NCBI RefSeq assembly: GCF_006716745.1
Contig: NZ_VFPP01000001.1
Location: 5,901,386 to 5,965,385, forward strand
Reading direction: 5' to 3'
From: Saccharothrix saharensis
GTDB taxonomy: Bacteria; Actinomycetota; Actinomycetes; Mycobacteriales; Pseudonocardiaceae
DNA: 64,000 nucleotides
The notes under the pieces were generated by a model that saw only the letters and a program-made list of their open reading frames with translations, was not told the origin of the DNA and did no database searches. How positions within the stretch are numbered: position 1 is the stretch's first letter; every line of letters begins with the position of its first letter. Shown in pieces: positions 16,004-25,045 of the stretch. Position numbers and translations under genes: made by a program.

Positions 16004-16762
16004 TCACTGGGACGACGAACGGGGACCCGGCCGGATCGACACGGCCGCGGAAGTTTTTTCGCCGAGTTCGACCCGGAGGGTGAACCTGCTGGTCGGAGCG
16101 GGTAGGCGCTGGCCGCGGCGGAAGAAGCGGACCCGGTGCGGGTCGGCCGCCTCGGCGCGCATGGCCGCCAGGTCGGCCTCGGTGGGCGCGCGGGCGACCG
16201 ACGGTCCGGGCCGGTGGTCGAGCGGCGGTGGCGGCCCGTGGAAGTCGACGTCGTCGGGCAGGGGAGGGCGGTCGACCCGGCACGCGACCAGGCCGTCGGT
16301 GTCGGGCAGGTCCAGGGGCAGCACGGGCCCCGGCCAGAAGTAGTCGAGGTCGTCGGGGACGTCGGGGAACAGCGGGCGGTAGTGGTCGGGGTCCTTGCGC
16401 AGGAGGGCGGACCGGTGGCTGAGGTGCAGGTCGTCGTCGCCCAGCCAGGGCGGCAGGAGGCCTTCGGCCAGGCACCACGACCACGACGGCTCGTCGCCGC
16501 CGGTGAAGTCGAGCAGGGTGGCGCGCAGCCCGTCGCGGTGGCCCCGGCGTCGCCACTCGTCGCACACGGCCACGCCGTAGGCGACCAGCGCGGGCGTGAA
16601 CCCGCGCCACATCAGCACCGCCGGGTGCCGCTTCCAGCCGTAGTCGGGCCAAACCAGGGCGCGCAGGATCTGCAAGGTCTCCACGCGCTGCTTGCCGAGC
16701 CGCCGCGAGTCGAGGGTGGCGGCGCTGGCGGCGAAGGTGGCGCGGGGCAGGAACGTCTGCAC
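16004..16762 (-). CDS. MSMEG_6728-family protein (pyrimidine-dimer glycosylase-like fold)
   Basis: This 252-residue protein begins MQTFLPRATFAASAATLDSR, then RLGKQRVETLQILRALVWP. This is the signature of the MSMEG_6728 family, which is related to T4 endonuclease V-type pyrimidine dimer glycosylases. HPAVLMWRGFTPALVAYGVAVCDEW and HLSHRSALLRKDP are further conserved stretches; the C-terminal third is proline-rich and variable. A DNA-repair role is suggested by the fold only. The gene's 3' end contains the promoter of the DoxX gene, whose start lies 25 bp downstream. Confidence 0.8.
   Translation of the reverse strand: MQTFLPRATFAASAATLDSRRLGKQRVETLQILRALVWPDYGWKRHPAVLMWRGFTPALVAYGVAVCDEWRRRGHRDGLRATLLDFTGGDEPSWSWCLAEGLLPPWLGDDDLHLSHRSALLRKDPDHYRPLFPDVPDDLDYFWPGPVLPLDLPDTDGLVACRVDRPPLPDDVDFHGPPPPLDHRPGPSVARAPTEADLAAMRAEAADPHRVRFFRRGQRLPAPTSRFTLRVELGEKTSAAVSIRPGPRSSSQ
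16014..16041 (-). promoter_or_regulatory. ECF42-type promoter of the DoxX gene
   Basis: On the minus strand TGTCGA (16036-16041) is separated by 18 bp from CGTC (16014-16017), 35 bp before the DoxX start. It is preceded by GGCGAAAAAACTTCC, closely resembling the region upstream of the YCII promoter. It lies within the last codons of the MSMEG_6728-family gene. Confidence 0.6.
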
Positions 16763-16807
16763 CCCAGCGAGCTACCCCGGGAGCGGCCGGTCAAGCGCGT
16801 GACGTCC

Positions 16808-16826
16808 AACAGACCGGTGGGCTGTT
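16808..16826. promoter_or_regulatory. Candidate TetR operator
   Basis: AACAG (16808-16812) and CTGTT (16822-16826) form an inverted repeat with a 9-bp spacer, ending 11 bp before the TetR start and between two divergent genes. It is a plausible autoregulatory site. Confidence 0.4.
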
Positions 16827-16837
16827 AGCCTGCGGCG

Positions 16838-17497
16838 GTGGAGTTCCAGCGCGCGAGGCGGCCCGAGCAGGTGGAGCAGCGGCGGCGCGCGATCCTCGAC
16901 ACGGCCTGCGCGATGCTGCGGGAGCGGCCGGTCGCCCAGATCAGCCTGCGCGAGCTGAGCGACCGGGTGGGGCTCGCGAAGTCGAACGTGCTGCGGTACT
17001 TCGACAGCCGCGAGGCGATCTTCCTCGAGGTGCTCGACCGGGAACTGGGTGCGTGGCTGGACGAGGTGGAGGAGTCGCTCGGGTCGCTGGGCCCGGATGG
17101 GTCGGTCGGCGGGGCCGAGGCGGTCGCGCGGGTGGTGGCGGCGACGTTGTCGGGCCGGCCGTTGCTGTGCGAGTTGATCAGCGGCATGGCGGGCGTGCTG
17201 GAGCGGAACATCCCGGTGGACTTCGCGCGCGTGGTCAAGCGCCGGGCGAACGAGCACCAGGCCCGGCTGGCGAACCTCGTGCGGGCCCGGGTGCCGGTCC
17301 TGGGCGAGGCCGCCGCGCACCACTTCGCCACCTCGGTGCTGGTCATGACGGCCGGCCTGTGGCCGCACGCGAACCCGACCGACGCGGTGGCCCGGGTGAT
17401 GCGCGAGCTGGGCGGGCCGCCGGCGGGCGAACTCGTGCGGGAGGGGCTGACCGAAGGCCTGGTCAACCAACTGGTCGGCCTCGTCGTCCGTGCCTGA
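16838..17497 (+). CDS. TetR-family transcriptional regulator
   Basis: This 219-residue regulator has an N-terminal TetR helix-turn-helix (residues about 15-62: RRRAILDTACAMLRE, then ISLRELSDRVGLAKSNVLRY and FDSREAIFLEVL). A helical ligand-binding domain of the TetR_C type follows, with GRPLLCELISGMAGVLERN. The start GTG 16838 follows a short palindrome. It is divergent from the MSMEG_6728-family gene and 36 bp before the ThuA-like gene on the same strand, which may be its target. The ligand is unknown. Confidence 0.92.
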   Translation: MEFQRARRPEQVEQRRRAILDTACAMLRERPVAQISLRELSDRVGLAKSNVLRYFDSREAIFLEVLDRELGAWLDEVEESLGSLGPDGSVGGAEAVARVVAATLSGRPLLCELISGMAGVLERNIPVDFARVVKRRANEHQARLANLVRARVPVLGEAAAHHFATSVLVMTAGLWPHANPTDAVARVMRELGGPPAGELVREGLTEGLVNQLVGLVVRA

Positions 17498-17533
17498 CCC
17501 GGGCCGGGTCGGGACGGCCTAGGGTTCCACCCC

Positions 17534-18166
17534 GTGAAGGCACTCGTGGTTCGCGGTGGTTGGCCGGGGCACTCGCCGGTGGTGGTGACCGACTCGTTCC
17601 TGCCGTTCCTGCGGTCGTCGGGGTTCGCGGTGGACGTGTCGGACTCGCTGGACGTGTACGACGAACGCCTCGGCTCCTACGACCTGGTCGTCCAGTGCTG
17701 GAGCGACGGCGAGCTGACCGACGACCGGTTCGCGTGCCTGGACGCGGCGGTCCGGGGTGGGACGGGGTTGGCCGGGTGGCACGGCGGCCTGGTGGACGCC
17801 TTCCGCCACTCCCGTGGCTACATGCAGTTGGTCGGTGGGCAGTTCGTCGCTCATCCAGGTGATTTCGTGGACCACCGAGTGGACATCACCTCGACTCACT
17901 CGATCGTGGCGGGCATCGAGGGGTTCGACCTGCGGACCGAGCAGTACTGGGTCCTCACCGACGGCCTGAACGACGTGCACGCGACCACCACGTTCGCCGC
18001 CGCCGACCCGTGGCACGCCCCGCTGACCGTGCCCGCCGTGTGGACCCGCCGCTGGGGCGCGGGCCGGGTCTTCGCCTGCACGATCGGCCACCACCCGGCC
18101 GACCTCGACCTGCCGCCGGTCCGCACGCTGGTCGAACGCGGCCTGCTCTGGGCCGCCCGCCGCTGA
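17534..18166 (+). CDS. ThuA-like domain protein
   Basis: This 210-residue protein of the ThuA/trehalose-utilisation family has a class I glutamine amidotransferase-like flavodoxin fold. Features include VVRGGWPGHSPVVVTDSF, LVVQCWSDGELTDD, GTGLAGWHGGLVDAFRHS, GGQFVAHPGDFVDHRVDI and the closing WTRRWGAGRVFACTIGHHPAD. ThuA proteins in rhizobia take part in oxidation of disaccharides to 3-keto forms; most actinobacterial members sit in sugar clusters. Here it lies next to the ROK repressor of the carbohydrate locus, converging on it with a 25-bp gap. GTG 17534 is the start. Confidence 0.88.
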   Translation: MKALVVRGGWPGHSPVVVTDSFLPFLRSSGFAVDVSDSLDVYDERLGSYDLVVQCWSDGELTDDRFACLDAAVRGGTGLAGWHGGLVDAFRHSRGYMQLVGGQFVAHPGDFVDHRVDITSTHSIVAGIEGFDLRTEQYWVLTDGLNDVHATTTFAAADPWHAPLTVPAVWTRRWGAGRVFACTIGHHPADLDLPPVRTLVERGLLWAARR

Positions 18167-18191
18167 CGCGCGCAGCCCGCGGGCCGTCGGC

Positions 18192-19463
18192 TCACTCCCC
18201 CGACGCGGGCAGGGCGGCGGGCTCCGAGTCGGCCAGGTTCTCCGGCAGCCGCAGGCCCTCGTGCAGCGGCACGAGCTCGGATTGCAGCACGAGAGCGGCA
18301 CCGCCGATCGCGGACGCCGTGGCGGCCGAGCGGGACAGGCGCACGTCCACCCCGTGCGCCGCGCGCGAGAAGAAGGTGCGGTTCAGCTCGTCGCGCACCA
18401 CGGGCAGGTACACCGACCCCGCGATGGCGAAGCTCGGCCCGGTGAGCACCAGGACCTCCAGGTCCATGATGTTGGCCAACGTCCGCGCCGCCACCGCGAT
18501 GTAGCGGGCCGACCGCTCCAGGATCGCCGACGCGGCCGGTTCGCCCCGCCGCGCCGCCCGGCTCACCGCGGCGAAGTCCGACGACACCGACCGCGCCCGT
18601 CCGGTCAGCCCGGCCGCGCCGGCCAGGTCGGCGTCCGCGCGGGCCGCCGCGACCACGGCCGCGGGCCCGGCCAGCGCCTCCACGCACCCGCGCGCGCCGC
18701 ACCAGCACTCCGGCCCGTCGGCGTCCACGCAGATGTGCCCGATCTCCCCGGCGTTGCCGCTGCTGCCGCGGTAGGTGATGCCGTTGATGACCAGGCCCGC
18801 ACCGATGCCCGTACCCATGTAGAGCGCCGCCGAGATGGCCGTGCCGCCGATGCCGCCCGACCAGTGCTCGCCCAGCGCCGCCGCGGTGGCGTCGTTGTCC
18901 AGCACCACCGGCAGGCTCGTGGCCCGCTCCAGTTCCTGGTCGAGCGGGAAGTCCTCCCACTTGCGCATGGACGGCGGGGTCAGGCCCATGCCGGTGTCCG
19001 AGCTGAGCGGTCCGGGGGAGACCAGGCCCAGGCCGAGCACCCGGTTGTGGTCGACGCCGACGCCGTCGATCAGGCCCTTGACCTCGGCGGCCATCCGCGT
19101 CACGACGGTGCGGGGCTCGGCCGCGCCCGCGCCCGCCCTCGAAATGCGCGCGACCACCGATCCGCCGAGGTTGGTCAACACGTAGGTGATGCCGGCGTGG
19201 TCGAGGTGGACGCCCACGGCGTAGCGGGAGGAGTGGTTGAGCTGGAGCAGCACCCGCCGCTTGCCACCGGTGGACTCGGCGCGCCCGGTCTCGACGACCA
19301 GGCCCTCGTCGATGAGCCTGCGGACGACGGTCGAGATCGTGGCGCCGGTGAAGCCGGTGGCGTTGATCAGGCCGACCCGGCTGATCGTGCCGGCCGCGCG
19401 GATCACGTCCAGCACGGCGGCCTTGCTGCTCGCGTGTTGCGTCGCCCGCGCCGGTCCGCTCAC
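18192..19463 (-). CDS. ROK-family transcriptional repressor of the carbohydrate locus
   Basis: This 423-residue protein has a winged helix (about residues 10-70: SKAAVLDVIRAAGTISRVGL and TGFTGATISTVVRRLIDEGL) followed by a ROK kinase-like sugar-sensing domain. The ROK signature includes NAGEIGHICVDADGPECWC plus GARGC, the zinc-binding cysteine cluster of the family. The ATP phosphate motif near residue 90 (VHLDHAGITYVLTNLGG) is degenerate, as expected for a sensor. The gene is divergent from the Opp-type transporter operon and is its likely repressor, released by a sugar. GTG 19463 is the start; CTTAGTT at 19482-19488 lies between it and the operon promoter. Confidence 0.92.
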   Translation of the reverse strand: MSGPARATQHASSKAAVLDVIRAAGTISRVGLINATGFTGATISTVVRRLIDEGLVVETGRAESTGGKRRVLLQLNHSSRYAVGVHLDHAGITYVLTNLGGSVVARISRAGAGAAEPRTVVTRMAAEVKGLIDGVGVDHNRVLGLGLVSPGPLSSDTGMGLTPPSMRKWEDFPLDQELERATSLPVVLDNDATAAALGEHWSGGIGGTAISAALYMGTGIGAGLVINGITYRGSSGNAGEIGHICVDADGPECWCGARGCVEALAGPAAVVAAARADADLAGAAGLTGRARSVSSDFAAVSRAARRGEPAASAILERSARYIAVAARTLANIMDLEVLVLTGPSFAIAGSVYLPVVRDELNRTFFSRAAHGVDVRLSRSAATASAIGGAALVLQSELVPLHEGLRLPENLADSEPAALPASGE

Positions 19464-19538
19464 GTGGTCCCCCGCGTTCGCCTTAGTTCATTCGTCGGCC
19501 GAAGGATAGCAACTTGACCCGCAGATGACGCAGAGGTG

Positions 19539-19567
19539 TTGACTTCGTTTCTTCGATGACTTAACAA
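19539..19567 (+). promoter_or_regulatory. Promoter of the Opp-type transporter operon
   Basis: TTGACT (19539-19544), a 17-bp spacer, and TAACAA (19562-19567) form a vegetative-type promoter about 52 bp upstream of the binding-protein start. Closely similar promoters precede the beta-mannosidase and sugar kinase genes. Confidence 0.55.
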
Positions 19568-19619
19568 TCTGCCTCAACGCGGGACCGCGGCCGGTCTCGG
19601 GCCACGAGAGGAATCGACG

Positions 19620-21308
19620 ATGTTCCTGAAGGCAAGGCGCTCCTCACGGGCGCGCACTGCGGCGGCCGGTCTGGCCGCGGTCGCCCTGCTGGCGACGGCG
19701 TGCGGCGGATCGAGTTCGTCGGGTGACGCGAACAAGGACACCCTGGTCGTCTACACCGGCCAGTCCGGTGACTGGCAGCTGAACTTCAACCCGTACTCGC
19801 CCACGATGCTCGAGGGCCCGGGCACGATCTTCGAGCCGTTGTTCTTCTTCAACAACATCCGCGACGTGGAGCCCCGACCCCGCCTGGGCAAGAGCTTCAA
19901 GTGGAACGCCGACGGCACCCAGCTCGACGTCGAGCTGCGTGACGACGCGAAGTGGAGCGACGGGCAGGAGTTCACCGCCGAGGACGTCGTCTTCACCCTC
20001 GACATGGTCAGCAAGAACGCGACCATGAACAGCACCGGCTACAAGGGCGTCGCGACCGCCGTGGACGACACCCACGTGACGATCAAGTTCACCGAGCCGT
20101 CCTTCATGGACGGCCCGCAGGTCCTCGGCCGGATCTGGATGGTCCCCCAGCACAAGTGGAAGGACATCGCGACCCCGGCGACCGACGTCGTCAAGGAGCC
20201 GGTCGGCACCGGCCCGTTCATGCTCGACGAGTTCAAGGCCCAGGCGTTCACGCTCAAGTCGAACCCGGCCTACCACTCCGGCGAGCCCGCCCTGAAGAAG
20301 ATCCGCTACCTCGCGCTGTCGGGCAACCAGTCCGGTGAGGCCGCGCTGAAGCAGGGCCAGATCGACTGGCAGACCGGCCCCGTCCCGGACATCGCCAACG
20401 TCGAGAAGAACTACCCCGGCTACAAGGCCATCACCATCCCGATGAACCAGGTGGCCCTGTTCACCTGCTCCAACGCCGCCCTGGGCTGCCAGGGGCCGCA
20501 GACCGACGTCGCCGTCCGCAAGGCGATCTACTACGCGGTCAACCGCACCCAGATCAACTCGCTGGCCTTCGAGAACACCGCGAGCGAGGTCTCGCCCGGC
20601 GCCGCGCTCCTCGAGCGGGACAAGGACCAGATCTCCGGCGAGCTGCAGGAGAAGACCGCGCCGATGCAGCCCGACGAGGCCAAGGCCACGCAGCTGCTGG
20701 AGAGCGCCGGCTACGCCAAGGGCGGCGACGGCATCTACGCCAAGGACGGCAAGCCGCTGGCCATGACCCTCAAGGTCGTCGCCGGCTGGACCGACTACAT
20801 CACCGCCGTCGACACCATGTCCCAGCAGCTGCAGAAGGTCGGCATCAAGGTGACCGCGCAGCAGGTGTCCTGGAACGAGTGGTCCGACGCGCGTGGCCGC
20901 GGCAACTTCGAGCTGCTGATCGACTCGCTGCACCAGGGCCCGGCGCCCGACCCGTTCTACAACGCGTCCTACTTCTTCAGCACCGCCACCACGGCGAAGG
21001 TCGGCGAGACGGCCAACCCGAACTTCTCCCGGTTCTCCAACCCCGCGGTGGACGCCGCGCTCGCCGCGCTGAAGGGCATCGACCCCGAGGACGACGCCGC
21101 CCGCCAGCCGCACTTCGACACCATCCAGACCGAGATCGAGAAGTCGCTGCCCTACATCCCGGTCCTGACCGGCGGCACCACCAGCGAGTACAACGCCAAG
21201 AAGTTCACCGGCTGGCCCACCAAGGACGACCTCTACTCGTTCCCGGCCGTCTGGGCGCGCCCCGAGCACTCCGAGATCTACCTGAAGCTCAAGCCGGCCG
21301 GCCAGTGA
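19620..21308 (+). CDS. ABC transporter solute-binding lipoprotein, family 5 (Opp/Dpp type)
   Basis: This 562-residue secreted lipoprotein has a basic N-terminus, hydrophobic stretch and lipobox LATAC (lipidated Cys28). The family 5 extracellular domain follows, with the typical LAKSF-like entry (RPRLGKSFKWNADGTQLDVE, then LRDDAKWSDGQEFTAEDVVF) and NPAYHSGEPALKKIRY. Family 5 proteins bind peptides, nickel or oligosaccharides. In Thermotoga several bind beta-mannosides or galactosides, and the neighbouring glycosidases here favour an oligosaccharide. It is the first gene of the importer operon. Codon use is unusually clean and strongly biased, suggesting high expression. Confidence 0.93.
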   Translation: MFLKARRSSRARTAAAGLAAVALLATACGGSSSSGDANKDTLVVYTGQSGDWQLNFNPYSPTMLEGPGTIFEPLFFFNNIRDVEPRPRLGKSFKWNADGTQLDVELRDDAKWSDGQEFTAEDVVFTLDMVSKNATMNSTGYKGVATAVDDTHVTIKFTEPSFMDGPQVLGRIWMVPQHKWKDIATPATDVVKEPVGTGPFMLDEFKAQAFTLKSNPAYHSGEPALKKIRYLALSGNQSGEAALKQGQIDWQTGPVPDIANVEKNYPGYKAITIPMNQVALFTCSNAALGCQGPQTDVAVRKAIYYAVNRTQINSLAFENTASEVSPGAALLERDKDQISGELQEKTAPMQPDEAKATQLLESAGYAKGGDGIYAKDGKPLAMTLKVVAGWTDYITAVDTMSQQLQKVGIKVTAQQVSWNEWSDARGRGNFELLIDSLHQGPAPDPFYNASYFFSTATTAKVGETANPNFSRFSNPAVDAALAALKGIDPEDDAARQPHFDTIQTEIEKSLPYIPVLTGGTTSEYNAKKFTGWPTKDDLYSFPAVWARPEHSEIYLKLKPAGQ

Positions 21309-21336
21309 ACGACTGAGTGAGGCGATAGGCGGACCG

Positions 21337-22326
21337 ATGAGGTACTACGCCCGAAAGTTCGCGTTCTACGTGGTCGCCCTCTGGGCGGCGCTGACGCTGA
21401 ACTTCTTCATCCCGAGGCTCATGCCGGGCAACCCGGTGGACATCCTCATGGCGAAGCTCGCGCAACGCGGCGGAACCGTGGACCCGTCGGCCCGCAGAGC
21501 GTACGAGCTGCTGCTCGGCACGAACAGCGGCGAGTCGCTCTTCCAGCAGTACCTGTCCTACCTGGGCAACATGGTCCGGGGTGATCTGGGCATCTCGGTG
21601 AGCGCGTTCCCGGCGCCGGTGTCCCGGATCATCTCGGAGGCCCTGCCCTGGACCCTGATGCTCGTCGGCATCGCGACGTTCCTGTCGTTCGCGTTCGGCA
21701 TCGTCCTGGGCACGTTCGTCGGTTGGCGGCGCGGCACCTGGCTGGACAGCCTGGTGCCCGCCACCACCGTGCTCGCCGCCGTGCCGTACTTTTGGCTGGC
21801 GCTGATCCTGGTCGCCCTGCTGTCCTCGGCGTGGGGCTGGTTCCCGCTGCAGGGCGGCTACGACGTGATCCTCTCGCCCGGCTGGAACGCCGAGTTCATC
21901 GGCTCGGCGATCTACTACGGCACGCTGCCCGCGCTGACCATCGTGATCTCCTCGGTCGGCGGCTGGCTGCTGGGCATGCGCAACATGATGGTCTCGGCCA
22001 CGGCCGAGGACTACGTGCTCACCGCCAAGGCCAAGGGCCTGCGCGACTCCCGGATCATGATCAGGTACGCGGCGCGCAACGCCGTGCTGCCGTCCGTGGC
22101 CGGGTTCGCCATCTCGCTCGGCTTCGTGGTGGCCGGCTCGATCATCACCGAGCAGGTGTTCTCCTACCCGGGCATCGGGTCGAAGCTCCTGCAGGCCGTG
22201 CAGAACAACGACTACGCCCTCATGCAGGGCATCTTCCTGGTCATCACGGTCGCCGTGCTCGGCGCGAACCTCGTGGTCGACCTGCTCTACGCCGTCATCG
22301 ACCCGCGCACCCGCGTCAGCGGCTGA
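21337..22326 (+). CDS. ABC transporter permease (DppB type)
   Basis: This 329-residue integral membrane protein starts at ATG 21337, 28 bp after the binding protein. It has six helices, with the N-terminal extracytoplasmic loop and PGNPVDILMA motif of DppB/OppB proteins. The permease coupling (EAA) loop is EDYVLTAKAKGLRDSRIMIR. The ending YAVIDPRTRVSG is typical. It forms half of the membrane channel with the permease part of the next protein. Confidence 0.95.
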   Translation: MRYYARKFAFYVVALWAALTLNFFIPRLMPGNPVDILMAKLAQRGGTVDPSARRAYELLLGTNSGESLFQQYLSYLGNMVRGDLGISVSAFPAPVSRIISEALPWTLMLVGIATFLSFAFGIVLGTFVGWRRGTWLDSLVPATTVLAAVPYFWLALILVALLSSAWGWFPLQGGYDVILSPGWNAEFIGSAIYYGTLPALTIVISSVGGWLLGMRNMMVSATAEDYVLTAKAKGLRDSRIMIRYAARNAVLPSVAGFAISLGFVVAGSIITEQVFSYPGIGSKLLQAVQNNDYALMQGIFLVITVAVLGANLVVDLLYAVIDPRTRVSG

Positions 22327-22343
22327 GAAGGGGAACGGACACC

Positions 22344-24185
22344 GTGACGAATCTCAGTGCTGTCACCGTCGATGCTCCGCGCGGGCGGGCCGGCTGGCGG
22401 TCGATGCTGCCGCGCTGGTCGCCCAAGCTCGGCGTCGGCCTGGTGCTGATCGGGCTGATCTCGTTCCTCGGCCTGATCGGCCCGCTGCTGGTCGGCGACC
22501 CGAACGCGATCCGCGACATGGGTCTGACCGCGCCGGGCGGAGAGTTCTGGCTCGGCACCACGCAGACCGGCCAGGACATCGTGCCGCAGCTCGCCCACGC
22601 CACCCGCGGCTCGCTCTACATCGGCCTGATGGTCGGCGTGATGGCGACCGCCCTGTCGGCGTTGTTCGGCATCGTCGGCGCCTACGTCGGCGGGATCGTC
22701 GACGAGGCCTTCTCGCTGTTCTCCAACGTGATGCTGGTGATCCCAGGGCTGCCGCTGGTGATCGTCATCTCCGCGTTCGTGCCGGCCGACCAGCGCGGCA
22801 CGTGGACGATCGCGGTGGTGCTGGCGATCACCGGGTGGGCGGCGTCGGCCCGGGTGCTGCGCGCCCAGACCCTGTCGCTGCGCAACCGCGACTACGTGGC
22901 CGCGGCCAAGGTGTCCGGCGAGAAGCCGTGGCGCGTCATCACCGTCGAGATCCTGCCGAACCTGCTGCCGCTGCTGGCCTCGCAGTTCGTGTTCTCGGTG
23001 ATCTACGCGATCCTCAGCGAGGCGGGCCTGTCGTTCCTCGGCCTGGGCGCGTCCAACTCGTCCACGCTCGGCACGATGCTCTACTACGCGCAGAACGGCT
23101 TCGCGCTGCAACGCGAGGCGTGGTGGTGGTTCGTGCCGCCCGGCCTGATCATCGCCCTGTTCGGCTGCGGCCTCGCGCTGGTCAACTTCAGCATCGACGA
23201 GATCATCAACCCCAAGCTGCGCGACATCCCCCGCCGCGCGACGGCGGAAGCCGTGCGCACGCCCGCGCCCGTGCCACCCGCGGACGACGACGTCGTGCTC
23301 ACCGTGAACGACCTGTCCGTCGTCTACCAGGTGGACAAGCCGGTGCACGCGGTCAAGGACGTGTCGATCACCCTGCGCCGGGGCGAGATCCTGGGCCTGG
23401 CGGGCGAGTCCGGCTGCGGCAAGACGACCCTGGCCTACGCGATCAACCGGCTGCACCGCCCGCCCGCCGAGGTGACCACCGGCTCGGTCACGTTTCATGA
23501 TCGTTCCGGCCAAGACCGCGAGGGCGGCGACGTGGACGTGCTGGCGCTGACGCCGGGCGAGCTGCGGGCGTTCCGCTGGTCGAAGCTGTCGATGGTGTTC
23601 CAGGGCGCGATGAACGCGCTCAACCCGGTCATCTCGATCCGGGCGCAGCTGGACGACGTGCTCACCACGCACCGCCCGGGGATGACGAAGGCGCAGCGCA
23701 GGGCCAAGTGCGAGGAGGTGCTCGAACTGGTCGGCGTGGACGTGCGGCGGCTCGGCTCCTTCCCGCACGAGCTGTCCGGCGGCATGCGGCAGCGCGTGAT
23801 GATCGCCATGGCGCTCCTGCTCGACCCCCAGGTCATGATCATGGACGAGCCGACGACCGCGCTGGACGTGGTCGTGCAGCGGGGCATCCTGCGGGAGATC
23901 CTGCGACTGCGCGACGAGATCGGCTTCGCCGTCCTGTTCATCACCCACGACCTGCCGCTGCTGCTCGAACTCGCCGACCGCATCGCGGTGATGAAGGAGG
24001 GCGAGGTGGTCGAGTACCGCGCCGCCCAGGACATGTTCGACAACCCCGAGCACCCCTACACCCGCCGGCTCCTCGACTCGTTCCCCAGCCTGACCGGCGA
24101 CCGCGGCTCGTTCGTCCGCTCAGGCGAGCAGCTCACGCCGGTCCGCGAGTCCGGCGAGCCCACCCCGTCCGGAGGCGTCCGATGA
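22344..24185 (+). CDS. Fused ABC permease (DppC type) and ATPase (DppD type)
   Basis: This single 613-residue frame starts at GTG 22344 after a GAAGGGGAAC site. Residues 1 to about 295 are a DppC permease: helix 1 [22 protein letters not shown], coupling loop [20 protein letters not shown], and ending [15 protein letters not shown] 25-residue proline/alanine linker leads to an ATPase domain with Walker A GESGCGKT (about 354-361), signature LSGGMRQR (about 477), Walker [13 protein letters not shown] and switch FITHDL, then the oligopeptide-type C-terminal [12 protein letters not shown]. The fusion fixes one ATPase to its permease, with the second ATPase encoded separately just downstream. The reading frame is continuous, so this is not an annotation artefact. 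Confidence 0.94.
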   Translation: MTNLSAVTVDAPRGRAGWRSMLPRWSPKLGVGLVLIGLISFLGLIGPLLVGDPNAIRDMGLTAPGGEFWLGTTQTGQDIVPQLAHATRGSLYIGLMVGVMATALSALFGIVGAYVGGIVDEAFSLFSNVMLVIPGLPLVIVISAFVPADQRGTWTIAVVLAITGWAASARVLRAQTLSLRNRDYVAAAKVSGEKPWRVITVEILPNLLPLLASQFVFSVIYAILSEAGLSFLGLGASNSSTLGTMLYYAQNGFALQREAWWWFVPPGLIIALFGCGLALVNFSIDEIINPKLRDIPRRATAEAVRTPAPVPPADDDVVLTVNDLSVVYQVDKPVHAVKDVSITLRRGEILGLAGESGCGKTTLAYAINRLHRPPAEVTTGSVTFHDRSGQDREGGDVDVLALTPGELRAFRWSKLSMVFQGAMNALNPVISIRAQLDDVLTTHRPGMTKAQRRAKCEEVLELVGVDVRRLGSFPHELSGGMRQRVMIAMALLLDPQVMIMDEPTTALDVVVQRGILREILRLRDEIGFAVLFITHDLPLLLELADRIAVMKEGEVVEYRAAQDMFDNPEHPYTRRLLDSFPSLTGDRGSFVRSGEQLTPVRESGEPTPSGGVR

Positions 24186-25045
24186 CCACGTTGGAAGCTC
24201 GCGACCTGGTCAAGGACTTCCACGTCCGGGTCGGCCTGCGCCGGGTCCGGCTGCGCGCGGTGGACAACGTCTCGTTCACCCTCACGCCCGGCCGCACGGT
24301 CGCGCTGGTCGGCGAGTCCGGCTCCGGCAAGTCCACCATCGCCCGCATGATCGCCCGGCTGGAGAAGCCCAGCGGCGGCGCGATCAGGCTCACCGGCCCG
24401 GACGGCGCGAAGGTGCCCGAGCGGGAGTACCGGGACAACGTGCAGATGGTGTTCCAGGACCCGTTCGCTTCGTTGAACCCGTTCCACACCATCGAGCACC
24501 ACCTCGTCCGGCCGTTGAAGCTGCACGGCAAGCCGCACGGCTGGGAGGACGTCGTGCAGCTGCTGGAACGCGTGTCCCTGCCCGGCCGCGACATCGCCGG
24601 CCGCAGGCCGCACGAGTTGTCCGGCGGCCAGCGGCAGCGCGTGGCCATCGCGCGGGCCCTGGCGCCGGGCGCGAAGGTCGTGGTGGCCGACGAGCCGGTG
24701 TCGATGCTGGACGTCTCCATCCGGCTGGGCGTGCTGAACCTGATGGCCCGGTTGCAGCGCGAGGAGGACCTGGCCGTCCTCTACATCACGCACGACCTGG
24801 CCACCGCCCGGCACTTCTCCGACGACATCCTCGTGCTCTACAAGGGGCGGGTGGTCGAACGGGGACCGGCCGACGAGGTCATCCTCAACCCGCAGCACCC
24901 GTACACCAGGATCCTGGCCTCCGCCGCGCCGAACCCGGAGGCGCGCGGCCGGGCCGTGGAGATCGACCCGGCCGACGTGGCACGCGCCGGGGCCGCCGCC
25001 GCGTTCGACCACAACACCGGTGCGTGGGAGGAAGTCGCCACATGA
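24182..25045 (+). CDS. ABC transporter ATPase (DppF type)
   Basis: This 287-residue ATPase starts at ATG 24182 and overlaps the previous stop by four bases (ATGA), indicating translational coupling. Walker A is GESGSGKS (about 44-51), the Q-loop MVFQDPFASLNPF, signature LSGGQRQR, Walker B VVVADEPVSMLD and switch His in ITHDL. HPYTRILASAAPNPE is the oligopeptide/oligosaccharide transporter C-terminal motif. It pairs with the ATPase domain of the fused protein to power the importer. Confidence 0.95.
   Translation: MTTLEARDLVKDFHVRVGLRRVRLRAVDNVSFTLTPGRTVALVGESGSGKSTIARMIARLEKPSGGAIRLTGPDGAKVPEREYRDNVQMVFQDPFASLNPFHTIEHHLVRPLKLHGKPHGWEDVVQLLERVSLPGRDIAGRRPHELSGGQRQRVAIARALAPGAKVVVADEPVSMLDVSIRLGVLNLMARLQREEDLAVLYITHDLATARHFSDDILVLYKGRVVERGPADEVILNPQHPYTRILASAAPNPEARGRAVEIDPADVARAGAAAAFDHNTGAWEEVAT

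Noticed and set aside
17534..18166. Trehalose pathway based on the ThuA-like protein
   Set aside because: No other trehalose gene is present and ThuA-like folds occur in many sugar clusters, so only the domain is claimed.
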